In this document: piece after piece, positions 7,449 through 17,541 of the stretch
Position numbering within the stretch: the stretch's first letter is position 1
Layout: each line of letters begins with the position of its first letter
Source of the DNA: Brevibacterium iodinum ATCC 49514
Lineage (GTDB): Bacteria; Actinomycetota; Actinomycetes; Actinomycetales; Brevibacteriaceae
Assembly (NCBI RefSeq): GCF_900169265.1
Contig: NZ_FXYX01000008.1
Coordinates: 1-64,000 of the forward strand
Reading direction: 5' to 3'
Length of the DNA: 64,000 nucleotides
Program-made: the position numbers and the translations under genes
The notes under the pieces: generated by a model
What the model saw: the letters and a program-made list of their open reading frames with translations, nothing else
Databases searched by the model: none
What the model was told of the DNA's origin: nothing

Positions 7449-8225
7449 GTGTTGACTGTGGCAGAGAAGAGCGCGCGGAAGTTCGCGAAGGAGACCCCGC
7501 TGGGCCGGACCCGCCGGGCGCGGAAGATCCATCGCATCCTCGCCGAGGTGTATCCGAACGCGAAATGCGAACTCGACTTCGAGACCCCGTTCCAGCTGCT
7601 CATCGCCACCGTCCTCTCCGCCCAGACCACCGATATCCGTGTCAACTCGGTCACCCCGAGCCTCTTCGCCGCCTTCCCCGATGCCCACGCCCTGGCCGTG
7701 GCCAATCTCATCGAGGTCGAGGAGCACATCCGCTCCACAGGGTTCTACCGGGCCAAGGCCCGCAACATCGTCAAGCTCGCGAACGAACTCGTCGATGAAT
7801 ACGATGGCGTGGTGCCGAATAGGCTGGACAAGCTCGTCAAGCTCGCCGGAGTCGGACGAAAGACCGCGAACGTCGTCCTCGGAAACGCCTTCGACACCCC
7901 CGGGCTGACCGTCGACACACACATGGGCCGGCTGGCCCGCCGCTTCGGCTGGACCGAGGAGACCGATCCGGTCAAGGCCGAGCACGAGATCGCGGCCCTG
8001 TTCCCGAAGAAGGACCTCACCATGCTCTCGCATCGGGTGATCTTCCACGGCCGCCGCATCTGCCATTCCCGAAAACCCGCCTGCGGAGCCTGCCCCGTGA
8101 CCGCGCTGTGCCCATCGTTCGGGATCGGGGAACTCGACCCGGCTAAGGCACGTGCCATGCTCCGGTTCGAAATGGCGCCCTTGGCCACTCCCGCCGAGGA
8201 GGCTGTCCCCGAGGACGGACAGTGA
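7449..8225 (+). CDS. nth: endonuclease III
   Basis: This 258-residue base-excision-repair glycosylase/AP lyase removes oxidised pyrimidines. Visible features are the helix-hairpin-helix with catalytic lysine (LAGVGRKTANVVLG, near residue 136), the catalytic aspartate in VDTHMGRL, and a C-terminal 4Fe-4S motif with spacing C-x6-C-x2-C-x5-C (CHSRKPACGACPVTALC). The start is GTG; an internal GTG three codons later is possible. The stop overlaps the next gene by four bases (GTGA), so the two are coupled. The crp-nth-Nudix order is the same as in M. tuberculosis (Rv3676, Rv3674c, Rv3672c). Confidence 0.95.
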   Translation: MLTVAEKSARKFAKETPLGRTRRARKIHRILAEVYPNAKCELDFETPFQLLIATVLSAQTTDIRVNSVTPSLFAAFPDAHALAVANLIEVEEHIRSTGFYRAKARNIVKLANELVDEYDGVVPNRLDKLVKLAGVGRKTANVVLGNAFDTPGLTVDTHMGRLARRFGWTEETDPVKAEHEIAALFPKKDLTMLSHRVIFHGRRICHSRKPACGACPVTALCPSFGIGELDPAKARAMLRFEMAPLATPAEEAVPEDGQ

Positions 8226-8953
8226 GCGCCCGAATCCCCGACCTTCCACCCGAATCGGCGACGATCGCCGATGGGGCCCTGCGCGGGCAGCTCGAAGATC
8301 TAGCCGCCTCGCACGGGTCCCCGCTGTGGCTGCGCCGAAAGAAGGAAGCCGCAGAGCAGTCCGCCCGCGACGCCGCCGTTCTCATGCTTTTCGGGCGCGG
8401 GGGAGAGCCTCGCACCGAGGCGGGAGGAGCAGAAGCATCGCGCCTGGCCGAACTCGGCGTCGCCGATGTCGACATCGTTCTTCTCCAGCGGGCCGCGAGC
8501 CTGCGCCATCATCCCGGACAGGTCGCCTTCCCCGGAGGCGGTCGTGACCCCGAAGACGATTCCATGGCGGCCGCCGCGCTGCGTGAAGCGGAGGAAGAAG
8601 CCGGAATCCCACCGGACACCGTCGAAGTTCTCGGAGAGATGGACCCGCTCTATATCCCCGTCTCGAAGTTCGAGGTCACTCCGGTTATCGGCTATTGGCG
8701 TCAGCCGGGCCGAGTCCAGGTGATGGATCCGCGGGAGTCCTACTCCGTCTATCGGGTGGCCATCGCCGACCTCGTCGCCCCCGCCAACCGCGGAACCTTC
8801 GCCCGTCCCGATCTGAAGATCTCGACCCCGGCCTTCGACGTCGGAGTCCTCAAGGTGTGGGGCTTCACCGCCGGCATCCTCGACTTCGCTCTCGAACACC
8901 TCGGCTGGGCCGGCGAATGGGACAAGAAGGCTCCCATCGCCATCGACTTCTGA
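8222..8953 (+). CDS. Nudix hydrolase, CoA pyrophosphatase type
   Basis: This 243-residue protein carries an intact Nudix box: VAFPGGGRDPEDDS followed by AALREAEEEAGI (near residues 100-128), including the REAEEEAG catalytic core. The upstream segment VLLQRAASLRHHPGQVAFPGG is the signature of the CoA/NUDT7-like pyrophosphatases, which cleave CoA and acyl-CoA to phosphopantetheine and 3',5'-ADP. It contrasts with the inactive-looking Nudix protein at 4492-5463. It starts by GTGA overlap with nth. A serine protease (MarP) and thioredoxin gene found nearby in mycobacteria are absent here. Confidence 0.88.
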   Translation: MSARIPDLPPESATIADGALRGQLEDLAASHGSPLWLRRKKEAAEQSARDAAVLMLFGRGGEPRTEAGGAEASRLAELGVADVDIVLLQRAASLRHHPGQVAFPGGGRDPEDDSMAAAALREAEEEAGIPPDTVEVLGEMDPLYIPVSKFEVTPVIGYWRQPGRVQVMDPRESYSVYRVAIADLVAPANRGTFARPDLKISTPAFDVGVLKVWGFTAGILDFALEHLGWAGEWDKKAPIAIDF

Positions 8954-8961
8954 AGCAGATG

Positions 8962-9000
8962 CGAAGGCGGCGCCGGACTTCGTGTCCGGCGCCGCCTTCG
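8962..9000. terminator. terminator between Nudix and holin-like genes
   Basis: A perfect 16-bp stem (8962-8977 with 8985-9000) with a 7-nt loop separates two convergent genes. The flanking T-tract is weak (TTCGTTCC), so it may serve both strands. Confidence 0.75.
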
Positions 9001-9032
9001 TTCCTGCCGCGGTTCTCAGATTGGGAGAGGTG

Positions 9033-9440
9033 TCAGTACCTGGGTCCCGAGGGGTTCTTCACTGCGCGCTTGACCGAAGCCACCAGCGACTTGGCCGAGC
9101 TGATCGCGGTGCCGGGAACCGGGTTGCCCTTCTTGAACAGCGGGAGGGCCACAAGGACGAGGATGATCGCAATGACGGCGAGGATGCCGAACACGATGAG
9201 GAAGCTGCCCCACCATGGCCAGCCCAGACCCTCATGGAATGCGGCCGCACCGGCGAAGATCACCATGAACGAGGACAGGAAGAGCAGGAAGAGAGCGACG
9301 ATGGCCAATCCGGCACCGATGCCCAGGTTCTTCGCACCGGCAGTGGCCTCGGCCTTGGCGAGGGCAATCTCTTCCTCGGCGATCGCTTTGGAATCGTCGC
9401 TGATGCCTTTGATCAGTTCGCTGATGGACCGTTCGGCCAT
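9033..9440 (-). CDS. phage holin family / Actinobacterial Holin-X-like membrane protein
   Basis: A 135-residue protein with an amphipathic N-terminus (SISELIKGISDDSKAIAEEEIALAKAE) followed by two membrane helices (about residues 43-70 and 78-107) and a basic tail. This architecture is typical of the DUF1469/Holin-X proteins of actinobacteria, and the gene sits next to acs as in mycobacteria (Rv3669 near Rv3667). Despite the family name there is no phage context, and the function is unknown. TAGGAG lies 5 nt before the ATG at 9440, supporting this start. Confidence 0.8.
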   Translation of the reverse strand: MAERSISELIKGISDDSKAIAEEEIALAKAEATAGAKNLGIGAGLAIVALFLLFLSSFMVIFAGAAAFHEGLGWPWWGSFLIVFGILAVIAIILVLVALPLFKKGNPVPGTAISSAKSLVASVKRAVKNPSGPRY

Positions 9441-9619
9441 GAGAGCTCCTAAATCGAGAACGAGGACAATCTAACTTAAGAGTAGTCTGAACGGGCTCTG
9501 CGGCCAAAGGCGAATCGGCGGGGAACCGGGAAAACCCGTCGGATTCGGACGACGGCCGTTCTGCGGCAGAGTCGTCTGTCATCGACGGGTCATCCGATTT
9601 CGGCCTCAGAGCGAGGGGT

Positions 9620-11557
9620 TCAGGCTCCTGTGACGGACTTTTCGATCTGATCCATCACCGAGGCATCGGCCAGGGTCGACGTATTGCCGACCTCGCGGTT
9701 CTCGGCAACGTCCTTGAGCAGGCGACGCATGATCTTGCCCGAGCGGGTCTTGGGTAGGTCCGTGACGATGTGGACTTTCTTCGGCTTCGCGATGGGGCCG
9801 ATGTCCTTGCCCACATGCTGACGCAGCTCCTCAGACGTCTCGGGGGAGTCCTCGACGCCGTTGGAGACGATGACGAACGCGACGACGGCCTGACCGGAGG
9901 TGTCGTCTGCGGCGCCGACCACAGCCGCCTCGGCGACCTTGGGATGCGCGACGAGCGAGGACTCGATCTCCGCGGTGGACAGGCGGTGACCGGACACATT
10001 CATCACGTCGTCGACACGCCCGAGGAACCAGATGTCCCCGTCCTCATCGCGGCGGGCGCCGTCGCCGGCGAAGTACGTGTCTTCGAACCGCGACCAGTAG
10101 GTCTCCTTGAAGCGCTCCGGGTCTTTCCAGATTCCGCGCAGCATCGACGGCCATGGGCGGCGGATGACGAGCAGTCCGCCTTCGGGACCTGCAGGGTTCT
10201 CTCCCGAATCATCGACGACGTCGACGGAGATGCCGGGGATCGGACGCTGTGAGGAGCCGGGCTTGGTTGAGAGCACGCCGGGCAGAGGCGCGATCATATG
10301 GGCCCCGGTCTCGGTCTGCCACCATGTGTCCACGATCGGGCAGCGCTCACCGCCGATGACACGGTGGTACCAGCGCCAGGCCTCGGGGTTGATCGGTTCG
10401 CCGACGCTGCCGAGCAGGCGCAGACTGGACAGATCGTACTTCGCGGGGATCTCCTCGCCCCATTTCATGCAGGTGCGGATCGCCGTCGGAGCGGCGTAGA
10501 GGATCGTGGCTCTGTACTTCTCGATGATCTCCCACCAGCGGCCCTGATGCGGGGTGTCCGGAGTGCCTTCGTAGATGATCTGAGTGGTGCCGGCGGCCAG
10601 TGGGCCGTAGGTGACATAGGAGTGACCGGTGATCCAGCCGACGTCGGCGGTGCACCAGAAGACATCGGACTCGGGCTTGATGTCGAAGACGGCTTTCATC
10701 GAGTACAACACCTGAGTGAGGTAGCCGCCGGTGGTGTGGAGGATGCCCTTGGGCTTTCCTGTCGTACCGGAGGTGTAGAGGATGAACAGCGGGTGCTCCG
10801 AGTCGAAGAATTCGCACTCGTGTGTATCGCTGGCCTGGCCGACGGAGTCCTCCCACCACTGGTCCCGGCCTTCGACCCAGTCGACGTCCTGACCGGTGCG
10901 CTTGACGACGAGGACGTGCTCGACGGGAGTGTCGCCCTGGGCGATCGCTTCGTCGACGGCCGGCTTGAGACTCGTGGGTTTGGCGCGGCGGTAGCTGCCG
11001 TCGGCGGTGATGACGACGCGGGCTTCGGCGTCGATGATGCGCGAGTGCAGAGCATCGGCGGAGAATCCGCCGAAGACGACGGAATGCGCCGCACCGAGGC
11101 GGGCACAGGCGAGCATCGAGATCACCGCTTCGGGGATCATCGGCAGATAGATGGCCACCCGGTCGCCGGTCTTCACTCCGAGGTCGGTCAGCGTGTTCGC
11201 CGCCTTCGACACCTCGGCGAGGAGTTCGGCATAGGTGAAGGTGCGGGAGTCGCCCGGTTCGCCTTCGAAGTTGATGGCCACCCGGTCGCCGTTGCCTGCG
11301 AGGAGGTGACGGTCGAGGCAGTTATAGGCGACGTTGAGCTTTCCGCCGACGAACCACTTCGCGAACGGCGGGTTCGTCCAATCGAGGACCTCGTCGAAGT
11401 CTTCGTGCCAGTCGACGAGCTCACGGGATTGTTCGGCCCAGAAGCCCAAGTAGTCCGCCTCGGCGCGTTCGTATTCATCGGCCTTGACGTTGGCGGCGGC
11501 CGCGAACTGCTCAGGTGGGGCAAAAGTCTCGGTCTGCTCGGCAGCGGTATCGGTCAT
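9620..11557 (-). CDS. acsA: acetyl-CoA synthetase
   Basis: This 645-residue AMP-forming enzyme converts acetate, ATP and CoA to acetyl-CoA, AMP and PPi. It shows the ATP-binding signature [11 protein letters not shown], the WWQTETG motif, the core motif [13 protein letters not shown], and the C-terminal lysine motif TRSGKIMRR, whose lysine is the site of regulatory acetylation in this family. The length is typical (about 650). I chose the ATG at 11557 because GGAGGG precedes it by 6 nt and the family N-terminus aligns there; the frame extends 98 codons upstream without family similarity. It is divergent from the large membrane protein gene. Confidence 0.96.
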   Translation of the reverse strand: MTDTAAEQTETFAPPEQFAAAANVKADEYERAEADYLGFWAEQSRELVDWHEDFDEVLDWTNPPFAKWFVGGKLNVAYNCLDRHLLAGNGDRVAINFEGEPGDSRTFTYAELLAEVSKAANTLTDLGVKTGDRVAIYLPMIPEAVISMLACARLGAAHSVVFGGFSADALHSRIIDAEARVVITADGSYRRAKPTSLKPAVDEAIAQGDTPVEHVLVVKRTGQDVDWVEGRDQWWEDSVGQASDTHECEFFDSEHPLFILYTSGTTGKPKGILHTTGGYLTQVLYSMKAVFDIKPESDVFWCTADVGWITGHSYVTYGPLAAGTTQIIYEGTPDTPHQGRWWEIIEKYRATILYAAPTAIRTCMKWGEEIPAKYDLSSLRLLGSVGEPINPEAWRWYHRVIGGERCPIVDTWWQTETGAHMIAPLPGVLSTKPGSSQRPIPGISVDVVDDSGENPAGPEGGLLVIRRPWPSMLRGIWKDPERFKETYWSRFEDTYFAGDGARRDEDGDIWFLGRVDDVMNVSGHRLSTAEIESSLVAHPKVAEAAVVGAADDTSGQAVVAFVIVSNGVEDSPETSEELRQHVGKDIGPIAKPKKVHIVTDLPKTRSGKIMRRLLKDVAENREVGNTSTLADASVMDQIEKSVTGA

Positions 11558-11894
11558 GCTTTCCCTCCGACTTCGTTGGTGGATCGAAAATGCTAGTTGC
11601 ACTGTATACCTGTGGTCGGGGGCTGGGGAGAGCAGTTTCACTCGATGAACGGGGAAATCGGGGGTAGCCACCGCGTATTTGTCGTGGTATGGCTCACATG
11701 ATTTCGATGGCTGCGCGGCGACGGAAGGGCCGCCTCGGCGGGGGACTGAGGAGCCTTCGACGTGCCTGAGAATGCGCATATGAGTGCACAGGTGGCCTGT
11801 GTTCTGCAAGGATGGGGTCAGAGTCTGTCGGGATCCGTCCCGCGCGGACACGGAAACACTGTTAGCTTTTCCCCGAGATCGACTGGAGTCAGCG
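11558..11894. other. 337-base divergent promoter region
   Basis: This gap holds the control regions of acsA (minus strand) and the membrane protein gene (plus strand). A minus-strand TAGCAT at 11595-11590 could be the acsA -10 element, giving a leader of about 25 nt. I see no small gene or stable hairpin here. Confidence 0.5.
11683..11698. promoter_or_regulatory. possible GlxR/Crp site upstream of acsA
   Basis: CGTGGTATGGCTCACA has a perfect TCACA half-site, the correct 6-nt spacing and a 3-of-5 left half. GlxR controls acetate genes in Corynebacterium, which makes the location sensible, but the match is partial. Confidence 0.3.
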
Positions 11895-14429
11895 ATGAGT
11901 TCGCCGCAGCATCCAACCGGGTCCGGGCCACAGCCGTGGCAGGATCAGCCCCCGCAATACCCGGGCCAGAACGCGCAGCAGCCCGGTGGTCAGCCGCCGG
12001 CCTACGGTTCGGGACCGGGACAGTTCGGTTCGGCGCCCGGACCGGCCTATGGTTCCGCACCGGCACCCTACGGTTCGGCACCGGGACAGTCCGCCGCACA
12101 AGGTCCCTACGGTTCGGCCCGGGCCCAGTACGGTTCGGGACCTGGCCCGTACGGTTCAGCGCCCGGACAGTACGGATCGGCGCCGGGACCCTATGGTTCG
12201 GCTCCGGGACAGGGTCAGTTCGGTCAGGCGCCTGCACCGAAGCGGAAGACCGGCCCGGGAATCCTCGGCCCGCTGACTCTGCGCGACCTCTTCCTTCTGT
12301 TCGCTGGTCTGCTCGCCTTCATCGCGCTGTTCGTGCCTTACCGGGGTTACAGCTACGGCGTCGGCAGTGAGACGGTCACTCTGTGGCATTGGAACGTTGC
12401 GGATATGGGCGCGCTCGTATTCGGAGTGCTCACGATTCTGCTCATCGTGGCGGCCGTGCTCGTCAACAAGCTCGGCAACAGCCGACTGCGGGTCGGATCG
12501 CTCAGCCTCGACCAATTCATCTCCGTGCTCTCGGCAATCGCCTTCACCTATGTGTTCGTCGATCTGCTCACTTCGGCGGTCTACTGGCATGTGGGCTCGT
12601 ACCTGACATTCTTCGCCGGCCTCATCGCGTTCTTCGCCGGAGTGTTCACGATGCTGCCGTTCTTCGCCAAGGAATTCGCTGGCCGCGAGGACATCGAAAC
12701 CCATGCGAAGGCCCGCCCCGTCACCAAGCACACCCAACATCCGGCACCCGTGGCCAATGTGCCCGGTGCTGCCGGCCCGGGCGCCGGTGCACCCGGATTC
12801 GCACCTTACGGAGCCGATCCGGCCGGTGCGGGACAGGCGGGACCCGGTCAGCAGGACCAGTTCGGTCAGCCGCGTCCGTTCGGTGCTTCGGAACAGCAGG
12901 ATCAGTTCGCCGCTCCCGCCCAGCAGGATCAGTCCGCCGACCAGCAGAACCAGCCCAGCCCCTACGCTCCGCCGCAGGAGCAGGATTCCGAGCGTTCGGC
13001 CAGCTCGTTCGCCGCACCCGCTGCTGCAGGCACCTCGGACGCGGGAGCTGCGCCCGCATCCGCAGACGTGGCATCTGATCAGGCCGACGGACCGGTGCAC
13101 AGCACCGGTGACGGACAGACCTATCTGGGTCGTCACGATTCGGACGCCCTGCAGCATTCGCAGAGCGAACCGACTCAGGCATTCGGTGTCGGAGCCGGCC
13201 AGCCGCAGACCGATGCGACCGGATACCAGACCGCAGCTGCGGGAAGCCAGACTGCTGAGTCGGACAGCCAGCCTGCCGCGTCTGACGCCCGCTCCACGCA
13301 GTCAGATGACGAGTCCCACTCGGGTGCCGCGGCCGCTGCCGCAGGTGCCGGAGTGATCGGTGCCGGTGCTGCCGGTGTCGCCGCCGCGCATTCGGATTCC
13401 GAACGTCGTCGTGGCCGCCACGCCGCTCCCGAATCGGAGTCCGCAGCGGAACCGACGTCTGGTGCGGAATCGACTCCCGATGCGGAATCAACTGACACCG
13501 GGTCGGCGGCTCAGACGAATGAGGCGAAAGACGACACGTCCGCGGATGGGTCCACGGCCGCCTCGGCGACGTCGGACGAGACCCCCGCAGTGGTATCACC
13601 GGCCGAGAGCAGCGACCTGGTCTCCAAGGTCAACGCCAAATCGTCCGACACGAATGCCGCCGAAGGTGCGAACGTCACCGGCGCGAACTCGGCCGCACAG
13701 TCCTCGACCGATGCTGGTCAGGCCTCAACAGGGAACGGATCAGACGATGCGGCGTCGGCAGACGCGGCGTCGAACGCTTCGCCATCGGATTCCCCGGCAT
13801 CGACCCACGGGACCACGGCGCAGGGTCAGGACGACGACGCCAACATCCGCTCCACCGAAGCCACCGTCGTCAGCACCCCGGCCGACGACAATGTCGTGCC
13901 AGACGGCGAAGCCGCGTCAGATGGCAAGACGCGCGCGGACGACGATGAACAGGCGACCGCTGTGATGGAGCCGGCAGTCAACTCGGAGCGGACCACCGCT
14001 CCCGAAAGCGAAGAACCGACTCAGTACGTCCCCGTGGCCGACTACGCCAACCGGCCGGAGACCGACGGTCGCGCTGACAGGTCGAACGACGAGACAATGG
14101 CACAGACGGCCGTCGACAACCAGCCGGTGCCCGCCGATGCGGGGCAGAACAGGTACGGTGATGCGCCGAACGACGGACGGAACGCCGATCAGGACAACGG
14201 TCAGGCTGAGAACCAGGGCGGTGGACGCCCCATCATCCAGGCCTTCTGGTTCGCCGTTCCCGAACCGCGCGAAGCCGTGGACGAGACCACCGGGATGCCG
14301 GTGTTCACGATCTACCCCGGCGACTGGTACCTCAGCCTCGAAGACAACGGATCCTGGTTCAAGGTCCGCGACTCCGACGGCAGCACCACTGGCATCCTGC
14401 GCAATATCGAAGGAATCCAGCGCGGCTGA
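11895..14429 (+). CDS. repeat-rich membrane protein with conserved C-terminal domain, unknown function
   Basis: The 844-residue product starts with about 115 residues rich in Gly, Pro, Gln and Tyr, built on repeated YGSAPG/YGSGPG units. Four membrane helices follow (about residues 128-265). A long disordered acidic Ala/Ser/Asp/Thr segment of about 500 residues comes next, and the protein ends with a short conserved-looking domain (about 775-844: [39 protein letters not shown]). I recall this C-terminal pattern from uncharacterised actinobacterial proteins. The start at 11895 has GGAG upstream and begins the repeat region. No function can be assigned; a cell-envelope scaffold is only a guess. 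Confidence 0.75.
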   Translation: MSSPQHPTGSGPQPWQDQPPQYPGQNAQQPGGQPPAYGSGPGQFGSAPGPAYGSAPAPYGSAPGQSAAQGPYGSARAQYGSGPGPYGSAPGQYGSAPGPYGSAPGQGQFGQAPAPKRKTGPGILGPLTLRDLFLLFAGLLAFIALFVPYRGYSYGVGSETVTLWHWNVADMGALVFGVLTILLIVAAVLVNKLGNSRLRVGSLSLDQFISVLSAIAFTYVFVDLLTSAVYWHVGSYLTFFAGLIAFFAGVFTMLPFFAKEFAGREDIETHAKARPVTKHTQHPAPVANVPGAAGPGAGAPGFAPYGADPAGAGQAGPGQQDQFGQPRPFGASEQQDQFAAPAQQDQSADQQNQPSPYAPPQEQDSERSASSFAAPAAAGTSDAGAAPASADVASDQADGPVHSTGDGQTYLGRHDSDALQHSQSEPTQAFGVGAGQPQTDATGYQTAAAGSQTAESDSQPAASDARSTQSDDESHSGAAAAAAGAGVIGAGAAGVAAAHSDSERRRGRHAAPESESAAEPTSGAESTPDAESTDTGSAAQTNEAKDDTSADGSTAASATSDETPAVVSPAESSDLVSKVNAKSSDTNAAEGANVTGANSAAQSSTDAGQASTGNGSDDAASADAASNASPSDSPASTHGTTAQGQDDDANIRSTEATVVSTPADDNVVPDGEAASDGKTRADDDEQATAVMEPAVNSERTTAPESEEPTQYVPVADYANRPETDGRADRSNDETMAQTAVDNQPVPADAGQNRYGDAPNDGRNADQDNGQAENQGGGRPIIQAFWFAVPEPREAVDETTGMPVFTIYPGDWYLSLEDNGSWFKVRDSDGSTTGILRNIEGIQRG

Positions 14430-14562
14430 GCCGACTGGAATCCACTCACGCGTCAACGCTGTGGACAGACCTCGGTCGAATCGGTGCCTACCGGCACCAC
14501 ATGATGTGATCGGCCGGTCGGACCACCGCGGCTGACGTGGACGGAGGCCGCCGACTGCTGCC

Positions 14563-14603
14563 AGGGGCGCCTCCTGTGACTCAACCTCACAGGAGGCGCC
14601 CCT
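14563..14603 (+). terminator. terminator after repeat-rich membrane protein
   Basis: A perfect 17-bp stem (14563-14579 with 14587-14603) with a 7-nt loop lies about 130 bases after the stop codon and just before the Tad cluster. The following T-tract is poor. Confidence 0.7.
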
Positions 14604-14672
14604 TCGTCGTCCCATCCACAGGGTGGCACTCCGGTCTGGCAGGTGACAGCCGGGCCGATCCAGGCTCGGTGC

Positions 14673-15680
14673 ATGCAGGTAGCCCTCATCACCGACCTCG
14701 GAGCGATCACCGAAGAATGCGCTCGAGTGGCCGAAAGCATCGGCATCTCACTGACCGTCCTGCCTCCCGACTCCGGAGGCTGGCAGTCCGCGTCGCTCAT
14801 CCTCCTCGGCGAAGACGTCCGCGAAGCCCCCGCCACCGACCGGGCAGACACGATCCTCGTCGTCCTCGACGACGACGAGCCCTCCTCGACCTGGGCGAAG
14901 GCCGCCCACCTCGGCGTCGACCAGCTCGCCGTGCTGCCTGCTGCTGCGGAATGGCTGAGTGGGCGGATGATCGCTGCTGTCGAACCGCCGACGGCACCCG
15001 GGACCACGGTCGGCGTCGTCGCCGGGTGCGGGGGAGCCGGAGCCTCCGTGCTCGCCTGCGCACTCGCCCGGCGGGCCGGAGCCGATCACAGCACCGTCCT
15101 CGTCGACGCGGACCCGCTCGGCGGGGGACTCGACCTCGTCCTCGGTGCCGAGCAGGCGCCCGGTCCCCGGTGGACCGACCTCAGTGCTTCCCGCGGACAG
15201 CTGCGCCCCTCGACCCTGGCCGAAGCGCTGCCCCGCCACGACGGCCTCGCCCTTCTGTCCTGGGGGCGAGACGACACCGTCGACCTCGACCCGGACGTCT
15301 TCGACGACTTCCTCGCCGCGGCCGGTCAGGCCTTCGACCTCGTCATCGTCGATCTGCCCCGCCACGCCCCACCCCAGTGGACCCGGCGCTGCCATCATGT
15401 CCTCCTCGTCTCCCCGGCCCGGGTCAGATCCGCCGTCGCCTCCTCCCAAGTGGCCAAGCGGCTCTCCCAAGCCCACCCGGATGTGCGCCTCGTCGTCCGT
15501 GAAACCGGGGCCGGCGGGCTCGACGCCGACCTCCTCGCCGATTCCATCGGGCTGAGCCTCGCCGGAAGCATCCGCGACGATCGGGGCCTGTCCGCCGCCG
15601 TCGACCGCGGCGAGGGAATCCCGGGTGGCGCGCACCTCGGCCGCCTTGTCGAACGGTTGCTGGGGGAGTGGGTGGAATGA
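14673..15680 (+). CDS. ssd: Ssd/CpaE-like P-loop ATPase
   Basis: This 335-residue protein is the 'helicase/secretion neighbourhood CpaE-like' member of the Tad cluster, equivalent to M. tuberculosis Ssd (Rv3660c), a MinD/ParA-like protein linked to septum placement. An N-terminal receiver-like region is followed by a MinD-like domain. Its P-loop is GCGGAGAS, lacking both lysines of a canonical deviant Walker A motif, then VLVDADPLGGGLD and VIVDLPRH. Loss of the P-loop lysine is usual in this subgroup. The ATG at 14673 begins the expected strand MQVALITD; an in-frame GTG at 14643 would add ten residues. Confidence 0.85.
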   Translation: MQVALITDLGAITEECARVAESIGISLTVLPPDSGGWQSASLILLGEDVREAPATDRADTILVVLDDDEPSSTWAKAAHLGVDQLAVLPAAAEWLSGRMIAAVEPPTAPGTTVGVVAGCGGAGASVLACALARRAGADHSTVLVDADPLGGGLDLVLGAEQAPGPRWTDLSASRGQLRPSTLAEALPRHDGLALLSWGRDDTVDLDPDVFDDFLAAAGQAFDLVIVDLPRHAPPQWTRRCHHVLLVSPARVRSAVASSQVAKRLSQAHPDVRLVVRETGAGGLDADLLADSIGLSLAGSIRDDRGLSAAVDRGEGIPGGAHLGRLVERLLGEWVE

Positions 15681-16849
15681 GCGAATGGCTCGACGCCTCG
15701 CTCGTCGCCGATGTCCGCAAAACGCTGCTCGACAATCCTGGACCGGTGACCACGGCCGCCGTCGCCGAGGCGGTCCAGCGCACCGGTCGCGTGCTCGGTT
15801 CCGCCGCCCTGCTCGAACTCGTCACCCGGCTGTCCGCGCAGCTGTCCGGGGCCGGGCCCCTGCAGTCCGTGCTCGAGGTGCCCGGCACCACGGACGTGTT
15901 CGTCAACGGGCCGCGTGGGATCTTCGCCGACACCGGAGACGGTCCCCGGCTGCTCGATCTGACCTTGGGGTCCGAAGAGGACGTGCGGTCCTTGGCGGTG
16001 CGGTTGGCCGCCCTCGGCGGGCGCCGCCTCGACGACTCTTCCCCCTATGTCGACGTGCGCCTGCCCGACGGGGTGCGGATGAACGCGATCGTCCCACCGA
16101 TCTCCGGGGAGACGACGACGATCAGCTTCCGCGTACCCAAACGGGCCGGATTCCCCTATTCTCAGCTCTGCGCGGAAGGGTTCGTTCCCGATGAGATCAG
16201 CCCCCTCGTCTCCGAGGCGGTCACTTCACGAGCGAACATCCTCGTCTCCGGCGGAACGGGCACGGGAAAGACCGTCCTCCTCGGCGCTCTGCTGTCGCTG
16301 GTCGAACCGATCCACCGCATCGTCATCGTCGAGGACTCCCGTGAGCTCATCGTCACCCACCCGCACACCGTGCAGCTCGCCGCGCGTCAGGCCAACGTCG
16401 AAGGCGGCGGCGAAGTGACCCTGACCGACCTCGTGCGCAACGCCCTGCGGATGCGGCCCGATCGCCTCGTCGTCGGGGAATGCCGCGGTGCCGAGGTCCG
16501 GGACATGCTCACGGCCCTCAACACCGGGCACGAGGGTGGGTGTGCGACGATCCACGCGAACACCGCCGAGGCTGTGCCCAGCCGCGTGGCCGCGCTCGGT
16601 GCGCTGGCGCAGATGAGTCCGGACGCCGTCTATTCGCAGTTCTCCACCGCCATCGACCTCGTCATCCATCTGCGCCGCACGGGTTCCGAGCGGGGAGTCA
16701 CGGAGCTGGCGATCCCGACGAGGACCGGGTCCGAGGGAGTGGTGATGGAACCGGTGTGGGGTCGCCCATCGCCGTCGACGGCCGGCACTGTCAATCGGCG
16801 TGCCCTGGCCCGGTTCGAAGCCGTGCTCGAACAGAAGTCCGCGCAATGA
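15677..16849 (+). CDS. tadA: TadA/CpaF secretion ATPase
   Basis: This 390-residue type II/IV secretion ATPase powers assembly of Tad/Flp-type pili. The Walker A motif GGTGTGKT is near residue 197, an Asp/Glu-box region is VIVEDSREL, the Walker B motif RLVVGECRGAE is near 272, and the His box is GHEGGCATIHANT. The start overlaps the Ssd stop as ATGA; the upstream in-frame GTG (MGG extension) is less likely. Length agrees with the actinobacterial 'helicase/secretion neighbourhood ATPase' family (Rv3659c). Confidence 0.93.
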   Translation: MSEWLDASLVADVRKTLLDNPGPVTTAAVAEAVQRTGRVLGSAALLELVTRLSAQLSGAGPLQSVLEVPGTTDVFVNGPRGIFADTGDGPRLLDLTLGSEEDVRSLAVRLAALGGRRLDDSSPYVDVRLPDGVRMNAIVPPISGETTTISFRVPKRAGFPYSQLCAEGFVPDEISPLVSEAVTSRANILVSGGTGTGKTVLLGALLSLVEPIHRIVIVEDSRELIVTHPHTVQLAARQANVEGGGEVTLTDLVRNALRMRPDRLVVGECRGAEVRDMLTALNTGHEGGCATIHANTAEAVPSRVAALGALAQMSPDAVYSQFSTAIDLVIHLRRTGSERGVTELAIPTRTGSEGVVMEPVWGRPSPSTAGTVNRRALARFEAVLEQKSAQ

Positions 16850-17541
16850 TCGTCGTCACCGCCGTCCTCATCGCGGCCGGGATCATCCTCGCCGCGCCCC
16901 CGGATCCGGGCTCCAGGCTGCGCGAGCTCTTGCCCCGTGGCGAGGGCGGTGAATCGGTGCGGAAAGGGGTGCGTGCCTTCTTTCGCCGAGGCGGTCACAT
17001 CACCGATGATCAGGCAGAACGGCTGTGGGCGATCGCCGCCGTGGAGAACTGCGCCCACCTGCTCAAGGTGGGGATGACCCCGCAGGCGGTGATGAGCACT
17101 CTGAGTCGCCGCAACGATGCCCTGACCCCGATCTCACGAGCCATCTCCCTGGGTGAGGAACCCGGACGCGCCATCGCCACCCGCAGCTCCGGACTGTCGG
17201 AGACCGCCGCTCACGTGCTGTCGGGAATGGCCGCTGTGTGGACGGTGTCCGAACGCTCCGGAGCACCTGCCGCGGAGATGATCCTCCGGTATGCGGCAGC
17301 GCAGAGAGACGCCCTCGATGCCGAACGCGAACGCCGCATCGCCATGGCCGGACCGAGGTCGACGGTGCGGGTGCTCAGCTGGCTGCCGCTCATCGGCGTC
17401 GGTCTCGGCCTGCTCATCGGCGTCCGCCCTTTGGAACTCATCACCGGACTGCCGGGACAGCTGAGCATCGGTGCCGGCCTCCTCCTGTACGGGGCCGGCC
17501 GGTGGTGGATGCGGACGATGATGCTCAGGGCACAGAGATGA
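16846..17541 (+). CDS. tadB: TadB-like inner-membrane platform protein
   Basis: The 231-residue product has an N-terminal membrane helix (MIVVTAVLIAAGIILAAP) and two more near its C-terminus (LSWLPLIGVGLGLLIG and a following helix), flanking a T2SF/GspF-like cytoplasmic domain. TadB and TadC form the membrane platform on which the TadA ATPase acts. It overlaps tadA (ATGA) and tadC (ATGA), so the four genes ssd-tadA-tadB-tadC form one coupled operon. It is shorter than proteobacterial TadB, as usual for this actinobacterial group. Confidence 0.85.
   Translation: MIVVTAVLIAAGIILAAPPDPGSRLRELLPRGEGGESVRKGVRAFFRRGGHITDDQAERLWAIAAVENCAHLLKVGMTPQAVMSTLSRRNDALTPISRAISLGEEPGRAIATRSSGLSETAAHVLSGMAAVWTVSERSGAPAAEMILRYAAAQRDALDAERERRIAMAGPRSTVRVLSWLPLIGVGLGLLIGVRPLELITGLPGQLSIGAGLLLYGAGRWWMRTMMLRAQR

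Noticed and set aside
9441-9582. Minus-strand frame upstream of the holin-like gene starting MTDDSAAERP
   Set aside because: It runs into the holin-like gene in another frame, and the latter has a good ribosome-binding site; the upstream part is more likely leader sequence.
10298-11596. 432-codon plus-strand frame opposite acsA
   Set aside because: Antisense to a strongly recognised acetyl-CoA synthetase; long empty frames are expected opposite high-GC genes.
14643-15680. Ssd-like ATPase as a broken ParA because its P-loop lacks lysine
   Set aside because: Loss of that lysine is usual in this Tad-associated subgroup, so it is not a sign of decay here.
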